Assembly (NCBI GenBank): GCA_019119265.1
Contig: DWXI01000105.1
Location: 1-43,045, forward strand
Length of the DNA stretch: 43,045 nt
Origin: Candidatus Mediterraneibacter intestinigallinarum
GTDB taxonomy: Bacteria > Bacillota > Clostridia > Lachnospirales > Lachnospiraceae
Reading direction: 5' to 3'
Part shown: positions 1-7,968 of the stretch, piece after piece
How positions within the stretch are numbered: the stretch's first letter is position 1
Layout: every line of letters begins with the position of its first letter
The notes under the pieces: model-generated
Seen by the model: the letters and a program-made list of their open reading frames with translations, nothing else
Database searches by the model: none
What the model was told of the DNA's origin: nothing
Position numbers and translations under genes: made by a program

Positions 1-97
1 GGACAATATCCAGTAGCCTTTTGAAAAATGCTTCATAAATACCTTTTACTTTATGTTTTTGAACCGCTGTTTTTTCATAAACTTTATTACTATCCAT
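1..97 (-). CDS. Initiating sugar transferase, N-terminal part only (cut by window edge)
   Basis: This is a partial gene too short for the ORF track. On the minus strand an ATG at 97 is preceded by GAGGATACAAA, a good ribosome binding site, and opens a frame of 32 codons with no stop before the edge. The peptide ends in YEAFFKRLLDIV, which matches the start of bacterial sugar transferases of the PglC/WcaJ type, where a membrane hairpin follows this basic stretch. These enzymes move a phospho-sugar onto undecaprenyl phosphate and start repeat-unit synthesis. It is the last visible gene of the polysaccharide operon, 78 bp after the ATP-grasp gene. With PglF- and PglE-like genes upstream, a diamino-sugar substrate is a fair inference. 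The catalytic part lies outside the window. Confidence 0.72.
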   Translation of the reverse strand, partial: MDSNKVYEKTAVQKHKVKGIYEAFFKRLLDIV

Positions 98-175
98 TTT
101 GTATCCTCTCGTCATAGTCATTCCATATACAGGGGGTGCTGCATACGGTTTATCTATCGCAAAAGACGGGAATTT

Positions 176-1360
176 TTACTCCTGGCTTTCCATATAAGCC
201 TTATACAGCAATCTGCTGTCAAAATTAAACAGCCCTTTCTTTTCAAAAAACTCTTTCACCTTTTCACGGGCTAACACCGGACCGCACATAATCTGCTCGT
301 AATCAATGGCCGGATGGGAATTAATCTCACATAACTTCATCCCATCCTCTGTGATGATGATATCCAACCCAAGATAATCCAGGGATGAGATATGTTGACA
401 AATATCATTGATTTTTTTCTTCACATAACTCCAGTTTGGAAGTCCAAGTTTTTTCCAAACTGCATCTGTATCAGGATGCTTTTCTAACATCCATTTACCA
501 TCCGGGGTAAACCTTTTATACCGAATGCAGAAATCCTTATATTTTCCTGTTTCAAAATCAAATCCAACCCCAACACCGCCTGATGACAGGTTACTAGCGC
601 CACCATTTACAGATGTTCCAAATCTTGCGTAAGAAACAGCACATGACCAAGTTGTCGGTGCATACCTGTCCTCTGTAGGATTCTTGCACATAATTACACG
701 TAAGGTGCATTCGCTGTCCGGCCATACTGCGGCAAGCTCATGGTGTTGATGCGCATATTCCGTTATAATGTAATTGCGCATTGAGTCCTGAATCTCATTG
801 AATCGTTTGATGTCAATCGGTTTGTTATTCTCCTTAATCTCTCCCTCAACAAGTTCCAGCTTAATAAATCCAAGACCTCCCGACGTACCAGAATTAGGTT
901 TCATCGCAAGTATTCCCTTCTCCTTTAAGAGGTTCATAAGGAAATTCTCATCTTTTTTAATATCATCCGGGCAATCCATCAGATAAGTGAACCTGCCACC
1001 GCACTGCTCGTTCTCCACATATACATAATACTCCGGCATCACATCTTCACATCCGTTGCTATTAAGGACATATTTCAACGTGGTCTTATCCAGCCATTTC
1101 AAAAAATGATTGTTCATCGGATGCAGCATGAAGTACTGGTAATCTGGAATATAATCGAGGTAATTATCCTCCGTCAGACCGTAAAGCTCAATACGACCAG
1201 GATAAAATCCTCTTTCCAAAGCCCACTTCTTTTTCTCTTCGTCTTCCACCGGGAAGGCATTTTCGTCATCGCGCAGTTTTTTTACAAACATTTTGGACCA
1301 TTTATAATCCATTCCCAACTCACGCACTTTTTCTAACAACTTTTCATAATTTGTAGCCAT
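176..1360 (-). CDS. ATP-grasp enzyme of the sugar-transfer-associated type
   Basis: This 394-aa cytoplasmic protein starts at an ATG with AGGAGG five bases upstream. It reads like the ATP-grasp family associated with polysaccharide sugar transfer (Pfam ATPgrasp_ST). There is a helical N-terminal third, then a nucleotide-binding region with a lysine in LAMKPNSGTSGG. A C-terminal metal-binding part contains LGLDIIITEDGMKLCEINSHPAID, with the glutamate and asparagine typical of ATP-grasp magnesium ligands. Such enzymes join a carboxylate to an amine through an acyl phosphate. The likely job is to add an amino acid or similar group to an amino sugar made by the adjacent aminotransferase. That substrate is inferred from context only. 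It lies 31 bp after the aminotransferase and before the sugar transferase. Confidence 0.75.
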   Translation of the reverse strand: MATNYEKLLEKVRELGMDYKWSKMFVKKLRDDENAFPVEDEEKKKWALERGFYPGRIELYGLTEDNYLDYIPDYQYFMLHPMNNHFLKWLDKTTLKYVLNSNGCEDVMPEYYVYVENEQCGGRFTYLMDCPDDIKKDENFLMNLLKEKGILAMKPNSGTSGGLGFIKLELVEGEIKENNKPIDIKRFNEIQDSMRNYIITEYAHQHHELAAVWPDSECTLRVIMCKNPTEDRYAPTTWSCAVSYARFGTSVNGGASNLSSGGVGVGFDFETGKYKDFCIRYKRFTPDGKWMLEKHPDTDAVWKKLGLPNWSYVKKKINDICQHISSLDYLGLDIIITEDGMKLCEINSHPAIDYEQIMCGPVLAREKVKEFFEKKGLFNFDSRLLYKAYMESQE

Positions 1361-1391
1361 TTTGTCCTCCTAACTTTATCTATAGAATTTA

Positions 1392-2651
1392 TTACTCAAA
1401 ACATCCCTTCACAATCTCTATCACTTTCTCCTGCTCCTCCACCGTCATCTTATTATCACTCGGCAGACACAGCCCTCTCTGGAAGATATCCATCCCCACA
1501 TCCAGCGGTTTCCCATCTTTCCCGACAGCTCCGCCTTCTATATAAGCATTAGTCTTCGCCCTGCCATTCCCTTCCCGGGTCACAAACCCGTTCATCCTGT
1601 AGATCGGCTGCATATGCATCGGTTTCCAGATTGGCCTTCCCTCAGCATTATATTTTGCGAGTGTCTCCAGGATTTCTGTCGGACAGCTCTTGCCAGGTTC
1701 GCTGATATATAACGCTTCCTGTTCGCCTCTCACCTGGCGGCACATCGCCTCCGGCTCGATCAGCAGACAGCTCAGCCAGAAATTAGGCTCGCTGTTTTTT
1801 TCATTATATGGATTCATCGATACGGGAAGATCTTTGAAACCTTCTTTGTATCGCTCATAAATTGCTTTCTTCTGAGCAATATGTTCCTCCAGATATGGGA
1901 ACTGCCCTCGGACAACTCCTGCGATCACATTGCTCATCCTGTAGTTATATCCCAGCTCCTCATGCTGGTACCATGGCGCGTTTTCCCTCGACTGGGTGGA
2001 CCATTTCCTTACTTTCTCCGCTGCATCTTCATCATCTGTCAGCAGCATCCCACCTGATGATCCGGTGATGATCTTATTCCCATTGAAAGAAATACAGTTG
2101 TAAGCTCCAAAAGTACCTGTCTGTATCCCCTTATATGAAGCACCCAGAGATTCCGCCGCATCCTCTATAATCACTGCTCCGTGTCTGTCACAGATTTCTT
2201 TGATCTCATCTATTTTTCCCGGTGTTCCATACAGATGGGCAACAACAACTGTCTTCACTTCCGGATACAGTTCAAAAGCTTTCTCCAAAGCTGTCGGATC
2301 CATATTCCAGGTATCATACTCTGTGTCAATAAATACAGGTTCGCCACCCTCATACACCACCGGATTTACCGTGGCGTCAAATGTCATATCCGAACAGAAT
2401 ACTTTTTCTCCCGGTTTCACGCCTGCCAGCTTCACCGCCATATGTAATGCAGCCGTTCCTGCTGATAGGGCAACCGCATATCTGCACCCGATCTTTTCAC
2501 ATGCCAGTCTTTCAGCTTCATTGATATTTTCACCTACAGTAGACATCCAGTTTGTCTCGTAGGCCTGTTTCACATATTCCAGCTCCGGTCCATGCATTGT
2601 CGGACTGGACAGCCACACTTTATTCTGAAAAGGCATAATCTGTTTTTCCAT
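1392..2651 (-). CDS. PLP-dependent sugar aminotransferase, DegT/DnrJ/EryC1/StrS family (PglE-like)
   Basis: At 419 aa this is a normal-length sugar aminotransferase. It shows the family's cofactor pocket residues in ALSAGTAALHMA, the aspartate in IEDAAESLGASYKG, and the internal-aldimine lysine in FNGNKIITGSSGGM near residue 190. The family converts a 4-keto sugar nucleotide to the 4-amino sugar. The expected substrate is the UDP-4-keto-6-deoxy sugar made by the PglF-like dehydratase encoded about 1 kb upstream in the operon. Together they resemble the bacillosamine branch. The gene follows an intrinsic terminator placed after loaP, so its expression probably depends on readthrough. The ribosome binding site is weak (GAAAGAG about 11 bases away), and a second in-frame ATG lies five codons in. 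Confidence 0.88.
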   Translation of the reverse strand: MEKQIMPFQNKVWLSSPTMHGPELEYVKQAYETNWMSTVGENINEAERLACEKIGCRYAVALSAGTAALHMAVKLAGVKPGEKVFCSDMTFDATVNPVVYEGGEPVFIDTEYDTWNMDPTALEKAFELYPEVKTVVVAHLYGTPGKIDEIKEICDRHGAVIIEDAAESLGASYKGIQTGTFGAYNCISFNGNKIITGSSGGMLLTDDEDAAEKVRKWSTQSRENAPWYQHEELGYNYRMSNVIAGVVRGQFPYLEEHIAQKKAIYERYKEGFKDLPVSMNPYNEKNSEPNFWLSCLLIEPEAMCRQVRGEQEALYISEPGKSCPTEILETLAKYNAEGRPIWKPMHMQPIYRMNGFVTREGNGRAKTNAYIEGGAVGKDGKPLDVGMDIFQRGLCLPSDNKMTVEEQEKVIEIVKGCFE

Positions 2652-2685
2652 AGTTTACACACTCTTTCGTCAAATATTTCCCCAC

Positions 2686-2713
2686 AAAAATAAGAGCCCT
2701 CTTTCAGGCTCTT
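2686..2713 (-). terminator. Intrinsic terminator between loaP and the aminotransferase gene
   Basis: On the minus strand AAGAGCC pairs with GGCTCTT around a seven-base loop, followed by ATTTTTG. It sits inside the operon directly downstream of loaP. It is therefore a likely target of LoaP processive antitermination rather than a true operon end. Confidence 0.75.
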
Positions 2714-2749
2714 CTTCTGCATTCTCTTATTCTTATTTTTCTTTATTTC

Positions 2750-3259
2750 TTAAACTCTCTTCTCCACAATCTCCAGCCCGACCACAACCTCCTGCATTCT
2801 CCCGAACATCTCCAGCTCCAGCCTTGCCTTCCTCTTGTGTCTGTCTACTTTCTTTATATATCCTTCCTTTCCCATCAGAGGCCCCTGGGTCACGATGATC
2901 TTCGTGCCCTCTATGATACCCTCGGACATCTTCACCACCTGCTCCTCTCCGCCGAAACCAAGCAGGAAATCTTTCTCTTCCTCTGTTAAAGGAACGATTT
3001 CTTTTCCCGTACCGATCAGCTTCGTAAGGCCGATCACGGTTTTCAACGAATCATAGAGATGATTCAGATCTTCAGTTACGACAAAAACATATCCGGGGAA
3101 CAGGACTTTTTTCTGGATCGTCCATTCTCCCCGGATACGCTTTTTCTCTTCATAGTATGGGATGAAGCAGCGCTCTAACACTGCTTCCGGTATGTTGCTC
3201 CGGCACTGCAGCCGGATGCTCTCCTCAGTGCCCGTCCGCACCTGCAGAACGTACCACAT
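2750..3259 (-). CDS. loaP: NusG paralogue, LoaP-type transcription antiterminator
   Basis: This 169-aa protein begins MWYVLQVRTGTEE, the usual opening of a NusG N-terminal (NGN) domain. It has the conserved LFPGYVFV block near residue 52. It ends with a KOW-like segment near residues 120-150 that includes VTQGPLMGKEGYIKKV. Housekeeping NusG sits next to secE and rplK; this copy is in a polysaccharide operon, as LoaP and UpxY paralogues are. LoaP proteins bind an RNA leader and RNA polymerase and let polymerase read through terminators in long operons. The start has GGAGG nine bases upstream. Its RNA target could lie in the 400-bp leader just upstream, but I could not identify the published hairpin. 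The intrinsic terminator just after the gene fits the role. Confidence 0.85.
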   Translation of the reverse strand: MWYVLQVRTGTEESIRLQCRSNIPEAVLERCFIPYYEEKKRIRGEWTIQKKVLFPGYVFVVTEDLNHLYDSLKTVIGLTKLIGTGKEIVPLTEEEKDFLLGFGGEEQVVKMSEGIIEGTKIIVTQGPLMGKEGYIKKVDRHKRKARLELEMFGRMQEVVVGLEIVEKRV

Positions 3260-3426
3260 ATTCGACAGCCTCCATCTTAGAATAACTGTTCCTGATTTTG
3301 GGTATGCTTCGCCATTCCATCCGGCTCAAAAAAATTAAAACCGCATGAAACGGAAGTTACCCATGATGACCACCTTACCATACAAACGCGACAAAGCGAC
3401 GATTTGATCCGGTTTAGATCTTTTCT
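3260..3426 (-). other. Leader region upstream of loaP
   Basis: This is non-coding sequence between the MITE copy and loaP. On the minus strand it contains a small CCG/CGG hairpin followed by TTTTAATTTTTTT, which would make a pause or a weak terminator about 85 nt before the loaP start. I see no convincing promoter. It may carry the LoaP recognition RNA, which is a guess from gene order. Confidence 0.35.
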
Positions 3427-3591
3427 GTAACAGTTCAGCCATCTGACATCAGAAGACGGATCTATGCTTGCATAAGAATCCGGCTGCTGATGTTCAGATG
3501 TTCTGAGCGCCCGTCAATGAGTAAAACGGTGGCGTTAGCCACGATAAGCACGAAGTGCGGTTTTACGAATGGCGCGAGCTGAACTGCTTAC
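3427..3591 (-). mobile_element. 165-bp palindromic MITE-like repeat, copy A
   Basis: The left end GTAACAGTTCAGCC matches the inverted right end AGCTGAACTGCTTAC, which has one extra base. Inside is a long hairpin (CATCTGACATCAG against CTGATGTTCAGATG, with a GGATCTATGC / GCATAAGAATCC inner stem). A second hairpin block is bounded by GTAAAAC and GTTTTAC. It aligns over its whole length with the reverse complement of copy B at 25362-25526. Flanks show only a partial duplication (TCTTTTCT against TCTTTATG). It lies inside the capsule operon between the dehydratase and loaP. Confidence 0.8.
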
Positions 3592-3603
3592 TCTTTATGT
3601 TTA

Positions 3604-3631
3604 GCCATACAGGAAAAGCCCTCTGTATGGC
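3604..3631 (-). other. Hairpin after the dehydratase gene
   Basis: CCATACAG and CTGTATGG form an eight-base-pair stem with a ten-base loop, about 35 bp after the dehydratase stop. No T run follows on either strand, so it is not a standard terminator. It could be a processing or stability element. Confidence 0.4.
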
Positions 3632-3663
3632 ATGGCCTGTACTCTTCAAACCAATTGTACTGC

Positions 3664-5541
3664 TTACTGATTATGTTCCAGATCCGGATGATACGTTGGC
3701 ACGATCTCTGCCACGATCTCCTTGATCTTGTCAGATTCAGCCCGACTTTCTTTGTCAAGTAATTCCAGTTTATGCTTAAAGTCTTCATCATCCATCTCAA
3801 TCGGTTTCCCGATAAAGATAAGTTCGTTTTCTGTCTCCTGCATGCCTTCTTCGTCCATGAGGAGTTCTTCGTAAAGCTTTTCGCCAGGTCTCAGACCTGT
3901 GTATACGATCTTAATGTCGTCATCCGGCACGAATCCTGACAGTCTGATCAGATTTCTCGCCAGATCGTCGATCTTGACCGGCTCGCCCATATCCAGGACG
4001 AAGATCTCGCCTCCGTGCGCGTAATAAGACGCCTGGAGCACGAGGGAAACTGCTTCCGGTATTGTCATAAAGTAGCGGATGATCCGCTTATCTGTCACGG
4101 TCACCGGACCGCCTTCCGCGATCTGCTTCTTAAAGAGCGGAATCACGCTTCCGTTACTTCCCAGCACGTTTCCGAAACGGACAGCTACGAAGTCGGTATC
4201 GGACTGGCGGTTCATCATCTGTACCACCATCTCGCAGAGACGTTTGGACGCTCCCATGATATTCGTCGGGTTTACCGCCTTATCCGTTGAGATAAGGACG
4301 AACTTCTTTACGCCCCAGCGTGCTGCTGACTGTGCCACTTTATAAGTACCCTCAACATTATTCTTAATCGCCTCATTCGGGCTGTCCTCCATAAGCGGCA
4401 CGTGTTTGTGTGCTGCTGCATGGAAAATTACCTCAGGCCGGTACTTCTCGATGATACTGTCTACACGCCGTGTATTCCGGACGGAACCGATCAGGGTGAT
4501 CAGATTGAGTTCCGGATGTTTTCTCTTTAATTCCTGCTGGATCGTATATGCATTATTTTCGTAAATGTCAAAGATGATCAGTGCTGCCGGTTCGGACCGC
4601 GCGATCTGACGGCACAGCTCGCTTCCGATGGATCCGCCTCCGCCTGTCACCATGATGACCTTGCCTTTCAGAGACTTGAGGATCTCGGAATTGTTCACCT
4701 TCACCTGGGCTCGCCCGAGGAGATCCGTGATTTCCACATCTCTCAGCTTGGTAACGCTGACTTCTTCGTTCAGAAGCTGATATACGCCCGGAACCGTCTG
4801 CATCTTGCATCCCGTATTCTTGCAGATGTTAAGGATCGCTTTCCGGTTGGCTCCCGTAGTTGCCGGTATCGCGTAAATGATTCTCGTTATACCATATTCT
4901 TTTACTTTTTCTTCTATATCATACCTGTTTCCTACGATCGGCACTCCCTCCAGAAGTCTGCCCTTCTTGTTGGGATTGTCGTCGATCACGCAGCAGACCT
5001 TGCTGTGAAGGTGACTGCTTGTCTGTAATTCCCTGATCAGCACCTGTCCTGCCTGACCGCCGCCGATGATCATAACACGCTCAACTGCCGTGCTACCGTC
5101 ATTTTCCATATTTTTCGTAACGGACCGGATCAGGCGGTAAGCAAATCTGAGAGCTGTAGTCATCAGTATGCTGAACACATATCCGATAAAAAAGTATGAT
5201 CTCGGCATACGAAGATCCATGGCAAATATCCCTGCTGTATATAGGAATATAAGCGCGATATAAGACCATATGATACGCTTTGCTTCATCCAGCCCTGCAA
5301 ACCGCCAGATACTGTGATACAGACGGAACCCGTAGAATACCACGACTGTTATAACGGTCCAGTAGGGCATAGACCAGAAATATCCTTCCAGATACTCCCT
5401 GGGGATATTGGAAAATATAAAATCAAATCTCAGCAGCAGCGCTGCCAGGTATGAAACTAATATTGAAACTATATCCAGGAACAACAGCAGGATTGCCCGT
5501 TTCATCCATATGTAGTCGCCCCTCTTCTTTTGTCCACACAT
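3664..5541 (-). CDS. Membrane-anchored UDP-sugar 4,6-dehydratase (PglF/CapD/WbpM family)
   Basis: This 625-aa enzyme has the full two-part family layout. About four membrane helices occupy residues 10-125. A first Rossmann-like domain follows near 145-270. The catalytic SDR domain begins at GGGGSIGSELCRQ near residue 300. The active-site region reads TDKAVNPTNIMGASKR, with methionine in place of the usual tyrosine of the YxxxK motif, as is typical of PglF/WbpM. It should dehydrate UDP-GlcNAc to the 4-keto-6-deoxy sugar used by the aminotransferase. It follows the 40-aa membrane ORF. Two starts are possible: the listed ATG with AAGGA upstream, and an internal ATG 12 codons later with GAGGGG upstream. 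Confidence 0.9.
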   Translation of the reverse strand: MCGQKKRGDYIWMKRAILLLFLDIVSILVSYLAALLLRFDFIFSNIPREYLEGYFWSMPYWTVITVVVFYGFRLYHSIWRFAGLDEAKRIIWSYIALIFLYTAGIFAMDLRMPRSYFFIGYVFSILMTTALRFAYRLIRSVTKNMENDGSTAVERVMIIGGGQAGQVLIRELQTSSHLHSKVCCVIDDNPNKKGRLLEGVPIVGNRYDIEEKVKEYGITRIIYAIPATTGANRKAILNICKNTGCKMQTVPGVYQLLNEEVSVTKLRDVEITDLLGRAQVKVNNSEILKSLKGKVIMVTGGGGSIGSELCRQIARSEPAALIIFDIYENNAYTIQQELKRKHPELNLITLIGSVRNTRRVDSIIEKYRPEVIFHAAAHKHVPLMEDSPNEAIKNNVEGTYKVAQSAARWGVKKFVLISTDKAVNPTNIMGASKRLCEMVVQMMNRQSDTDFVAVRFGNVLGSNGSVIPLFKKQIAEGGPVTVTDKRIIRYFMTIPEAVSLVLQASYYAHGGEIFVLDMGEPVKIDDLARNLIRLSGFVPDDDIKIVYTGLRPGEKLYEELLMDEEGMQETENELIFIGKPIEMDDEDFKHKLELLDKESRAESDKIKEIVAEIVPTYHPDLEHNQ

Positions 5542-5559
5542 TTCTTCAACTATCCTTTA

Positions 5560-5682
5560 TTATCCTTGCTGTTTTGTTGAGAAGGAACTTTTCTTGTTCC
5601 AGTTTCTCCTGATAAAAATCACGATCCCTGCTACGGCTGCCAAGGCTGTAGATACGATCGCCATAGTCTGATCTACATTCAT
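5560..5682 (-). CDS. Small single-span membrane protein, 40 aa (not in ORF track)
   Basis: I found this by reading the gap between the LCP and dehydratase genes. ATG at 5682 has GAGGGTG nine bases upstream, and the frame runs 40 codons to a TAA just before the dehydratase ribosome binding site. The peptide has a hydrophilic start (MNVDQT), a hydrophobic segment of about 18 residues (AIVSTALAAVAGIVIFI), then a basic tail beginning RRNWNKK. That is a typical small bitopic membrane protein with the positive end inside. It is in the capsule operon, so a modulator of polymerisation, export or the LCP enzyme is possible. I do not recognise a family. Confidence 0.6.
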   Translation of the reverse strand: MNVDQTMAIVSTALAAVAGIVIFIRRNWNKKSSFSTKQQG

Positions 5683-5749
5683 CTTCTTCACCCTCTTCTT
5701 TCCCGGTCCTGTCCGGAACCTGTTATACTGCTACTTTACTCCCTGTTCC

Positions 5750-7225
5750 TTATTCACCGTTTAACACCTGCTGCATCTTTGCACTGATCTCAGATACAGA
5801 TGCATCGTCAGGCCACATGACATACAGAAGCTGTGATCCGGATGAATAACATGCCTGATTGTCTCCTGTTCCTACTGCAGCTGTGGATTCGATATCCCAG
5901 CTGCTCGCCTCTGATAACTGTTTATTAATAAATCCGGCCATCTCTGTCCGTGTCATGTTCGTCTCAACACTGTCGCTCACGCTTGTGATAAGCTGGCTCG
6001 CATTCACGAGCATTGCCGGCGACATTGCTTTCTGGAGGATTGCAGTCAGAACCGCCTCCTGGTTCTTACCTCTCTGGTTGTCTCCGCTTGCGAAACTGTA
6101 TCTCTCCCTTGAGAACGCGAGCGCCTGCTCGCCGTTCAGATGGTTTGTTCCTTCTGTAAACTGATATCCGCCTGCTTCGAAGCTGTACTCCGAGTTGACG
6201 TCTACACCTCCCAGGGCATCTACAATCTTGATCAGCGAAGTAAAGTTTACTCTCGCATAGTATGTGATGTCAATCCCGTAAAGGTTTTCCAGCGTGGCCA
6301 TAGACACATCCACACCGTAGATTCCGGCGTGGGTCAGCTTATCGCGCTGTTCCCCGGAAATGCCTGGTATCGTCACGTAATAATCTCTCGGCGTTGTCGA
6401 CAGCAGGATCTTATGTGTATTCGGATTTACCGTCATAATAATGTTTACATCGCTTCGGCTGTTCGTCGTGATCGGTCCGGACACGTCGATTCCGCTGATA
6501 TAGATATTGAACGGCTCATCGACGCTGACCTCTGTCTCCTCCTGCTCGATCTCTGTCTCGATACCATACTGGTACAGGATGCGCACCTGGTCGGAATATC
6601 CCTCGATTGCTTCCTCAATAATGCTTGTGAAAGCTTCGTTATAGACGCCTGCTCCGATTTCTCCGTCCAGCAGGGCCTGTCCTACTTCCTGAACAGACTC
6701 AAACTCTTCCAGATCCGGCGCCTGCCCGATCACTTTCTCTATATCGTCCAGCATAAGCTGATTGTTCTCCTGATCCAGAGTTGTCTGTGTGCCGAACTTA
6801 TAATCTTTTGCATCCAGTATATTCTCTGCGTCGTCATCTTTCCTCACGACAACGATCATGTTGTCAGTCTTATAAGTCGCCCCTCCTACGTCGGCAAGCA
6901 TCCGATCGGCGCGGTATATATAGTAAGTTGCAACACCGAGCGCTATACTGATCAGTACGCTCAGAACTATCCCCAGGATAAACAGTTTATTTTTGACAAA
7001 CTGAAGCCCGAACATAACGCCGAAGAGAACTAACAGCACCACAAAAAGTACCGCAATATATGTTCCCGGCACCATTCCGCTGTTCCAGATGACCGCGGTA
7101 AAGACCACCGTCAGCAGAAGCTGCAGCAGTACGATGAGTTTACCTGCCAGATTCTTCTCCAGTACATTTGCTTTGGCAATATACCGCTTGCCTTTGTACT
7201 TATTGGAATGTCTGTGTGTACTCAT
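5750..7225 (-). CDS. LytR-CpsA-Psr (LCP) family glycopolymer ligase
   Basis: At 491 aa this is a CpsA-like LCP protein. The basic N-terminus is followed by three or four membrane helices within residues 25-115. An accessory extracellular domain spans roughly 130-235, and the LCP domain starts at YISGIDVSGPI near residue 245. Conserved family pieces include RSDVNIIM, the arginine in TTPRDYYV, and the FSRERY block, whose charged residues bind the pyrophosphate of the lipid-linked substrate. LCP enzymes transfer undecaprenyl-linked polymers to peptidoglycan outside the membrane. The gene is the fourth of the operon, after the BY-kinase gene, with GGAG upstream of the ATG. Confidence 0.9.
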   Translation of the reverse strand: MSTHRHSNKYKGKRYIAKANVLEKNLAGKLIVLLQLLLTVVFTAVIWNSGMVPGTYIAVLFVVLLVLFGVMFGLQFVKNKLFILGIVLSVLISIALGVATYYIYRADRMLADVGGATYKTDNMIVVVRKDDDAENILDAKDYKFGTQTTLDQENNQLMLDDIEKVIGQAPDLEEFESVQEVGQALLDGEIGAGVYNEAFTSIIEEAIEGYSDQVRILYQYGIETEIEQEETEVSVDEPFNIYISGIDVSGPITTNSRSDVNIIMTVNPNTHKILLSTTPRDYYVTIPGISGEQRDKLTHAGIYGVDVSMATLENLYGIDITYYARVNFTSLIKIVDALGGVDVNSEYSFEAGGYQFTEGTNHLNGEQALAFSRERYSFASGDNQRGKNQEAVLTAILQKAMSPAMLVNASQLITSVSDSVETNMTRTEMAGFINKQLSEASSWDIESTAAVGTGDNQACYSSGSQLLYVMWPDDASVSEISAKMQQVLNGE

Positions 7226-7271
7226 TTGTATCTGTCTCCTTTTTCACAGCACTGCATGAACTGTGCCGTAT

Positions 7272-7955
7272 TTATTTATTCCCGTTTCCGTAGTAATTGC
7301 CGTAATATTTTTCGTAGTACTTATTCTGCTTCATATCCACTTTGTTGAGGACTACACCGAGGATCGGGCATCCTGTCTTCTCCAGCTGCTCCTTTACCGT
7401 ACGGACGAATTTATAACTTACCGACTTGGCCGCAACGACGAGTACGGATGCATCGCAGACTTTTGAGATGACGGCTGCATCGATCACGCTTCCCAGCGGC
7501 GGCGCATCTATGATCACATAATCATAATTGGCTTTCGCATTTTCAATCAGATGCGCGAAGCGCTTCTGACCGAGGAGCTCTGACGGGTTTGGCGGAACGA
7601 CTCCGGCAAAGATCACAAACAGCCCCGCCTCCTGAGTCCTGCATATGACGTCGTTTAAGTCTGCCTGTCCGGACAGATAGTGGCTCAGCCCCTTTACTTC
7701 TTCCGTTACTCTGTGTCTTCCTACCAGAACGGACTTACGCAGATCGGCGTCGACAAAGAGAACTCTCTTCCCGCTTTCCACCAGCGCCAACGCCAGTCCG
7801 ATAGACACAGTACTTTTTCCTTCGTTCGGCGTGCTGCTTGTCAGCACGATCGCTTTATTATCTGAACCGGAGAACTCCAGATTCGTACGAAGCGTCTTGT
7901 ATGCTTCGTTGCTCCGGTAATCTTTTGCAATATTTTTTAACGTAACTGTCTGCAT
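7272..7955 (-). CDS. cpsD: BY-family tyrosine kinase (CpsD/CapB) controlling polysaccharide synthesis
   Basis: This 227-aa cytoplasmic P-loop kinase has Walker A STPNEGKST at residues 41-49, Walker A' VLFVDADLR near 69-77, and Walker B YVIIDAPP near 147. The C-terminal tail is rich in tyrosine (YYEKYYGNYYG), the autophosphorylation cluster of these enzymes. In Firmicutes the kinase is a separate chain activated by the cytoplasmic end of CpsC, encoded directly upstream with a 13-bp gap. Phosphorylation of the tail, reversed by the CpsB-type phosphatase, tunes chain length and export. Confidence 0.93.
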   Translation of the reverse strand: MQTVTLKNIAKDYRSNEAYKTLRTNLEFSGSDNKAIVLTSSTPNEGKSTVSIGLALALVESGKRVLFVDADLRKSVLVGRHRVTEEVKGLSHYLSGQADLNDVICRTQEAGLFVIFAGVVPPNPSELLGQKRFAHLIENAKANYDYVIIDAPPLGSVIDAAVISKVCDASVLVVAAKSVSYKFVRTVKEQLEKTGCPILGVVLNKVDMKQNKYYEKYYGNYYGNGNK

Positions 7956-7968
7956 CGGTATCTCCCTC

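Noticed and set aside
3588-3800. 70-aa minus-strand ORF after the dehydratase
   Set aside because: It is out of frame within the dehydratase 3' end and runs into the MITE; no support.
6140-7033. 297-aa plus-strand ORF
   Set aside because: It is antisense to the LCP gene, with no ribosome binding site and no recognisable domain; a shadow of GC-biased codons.
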